From contig JANYKI010000134.1 of NCBI GenBank assembly GCA_025361645.1, forward strand, positions 1-34,114: a stretch of DNA of 34,114 nt. Reading direction: 5' to 3'. Numbering within the stretch: position 1 is the first letter of the stretch; each line of letters begins with the position of its first letter. This DNA comes from Methanothrix sp. GTDB lineage: Archaea; Halobacteriota; Methanosarcinia; Methanotrichales; Methanotrichaceae. The notes under the pieces were generated by a model. That model searched no databases. It saw only the letters and a program-made list of their open reading frames with translations, and had not been told where the DNA came from. Positions 34,015 to 34,114 of this stretch are shown piece after piece. Position numbers and translations under genes: made by a program.

Positions 34015-34114
34015 ATGAATCGTGCCCCGCCTTGATTACTTTCGCTCCACGGCATAGCTCTATATATTCCCAGATCTATATTGACTCGTCTGGTTTGCTG
34101 CCAGCAGTTGAAAA

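Overview
The window reads as chromosomal DNA of a methanogenic, cytochrome-containing euryarchaeon, most likely Methanothrix (Methanosaeta) or a close relative in the Methanosarcinales. The genus is an inference. It rests on archaeal information-processing genes (zinc-finger RPA, Nop5, LSm, L37e, MCT-1-like PUA protein), a CbiA/CfbB-type amidase (coenzyme F430 or corrinoid route), an Ahb-type alternative heme pathway, a DUF1699 protein known from Methanosarcinales, archaeal cupin phosphoglucose isomerase, and many small secreted proteins of unknown function. TATA-like boxes and sparse Shine-Dalgarno sites also fit an archaeon.

Layout. 1-3.5 kb: an RPA gene running off the left edge, divergent from a short Nop5-like gene, then a secreted protein and a methyltransferase. 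3.5-4.4 kb: a decayed stretch with gene remnants and one copy of a dispersed repeat. 4.4-7.2 kb (minus): DUF1699, a UbiA prenyltransferase abutting a cupin glucose-6-phosphate isomerase, and a secreted protein. 7.3-10.5 kb (minus): a compact operon DUF166-fumarase alpha-fumarase beta-DUF434, the last gene broken, preceded by an AT-rich nuclease-like gene. 10.6-13.4 kb (plus): CfbB/CbiA and two secreted proteins, one almost entirely made of N-glycosylation sequons. 13.4-13.8 kb: a non-coding island bounded by IS200/IS605-like hairpins. 13.8-17.9 kb: a secreted protein, tRNA-Glu, endonuclease III, a small gene split by a homopolymer frameshift, an MgtC/DUF4010 membrane protein, and tRNA-Val.

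17.9-21.7 kb is the most rearranged part. It holds an internally deleted IS481-type transposase, then three copies of the 3' end of an LRV/HEAT-repeat gene with a small secreted-protein gene between successive copies. The complete LRV gene is co-oriented with a Vms1-like peptidyl-tRNA hydrolase gene. 21.8-26.1 kb: a HicBA toxin-antitoxin pair, thioredoxin plus a metallo-beta-lactamase fold protein, and an asd-ahbD-ahbA/B operon linking amino-acid and heme synthesis.

26.2-30.3 kb: a CamH-type gamma carbonic anhydrase divergent from an OFA-family MFS transporter. This unit has been tandemly duplicated. The second transporter is intact, but the second carbonic anhydrase is only a 5' remnant and the second promoter region carries an insertion. 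Carbonic anhydrase beside a carboxylate-type transporter suggests a role in acetate, formate or bicarbonate handling. 30.4-34.1 kb: purF, L37e and LSm (minus), divergent from a PUA protein and two membrane proteins, ending in another IS605-like hairpin.
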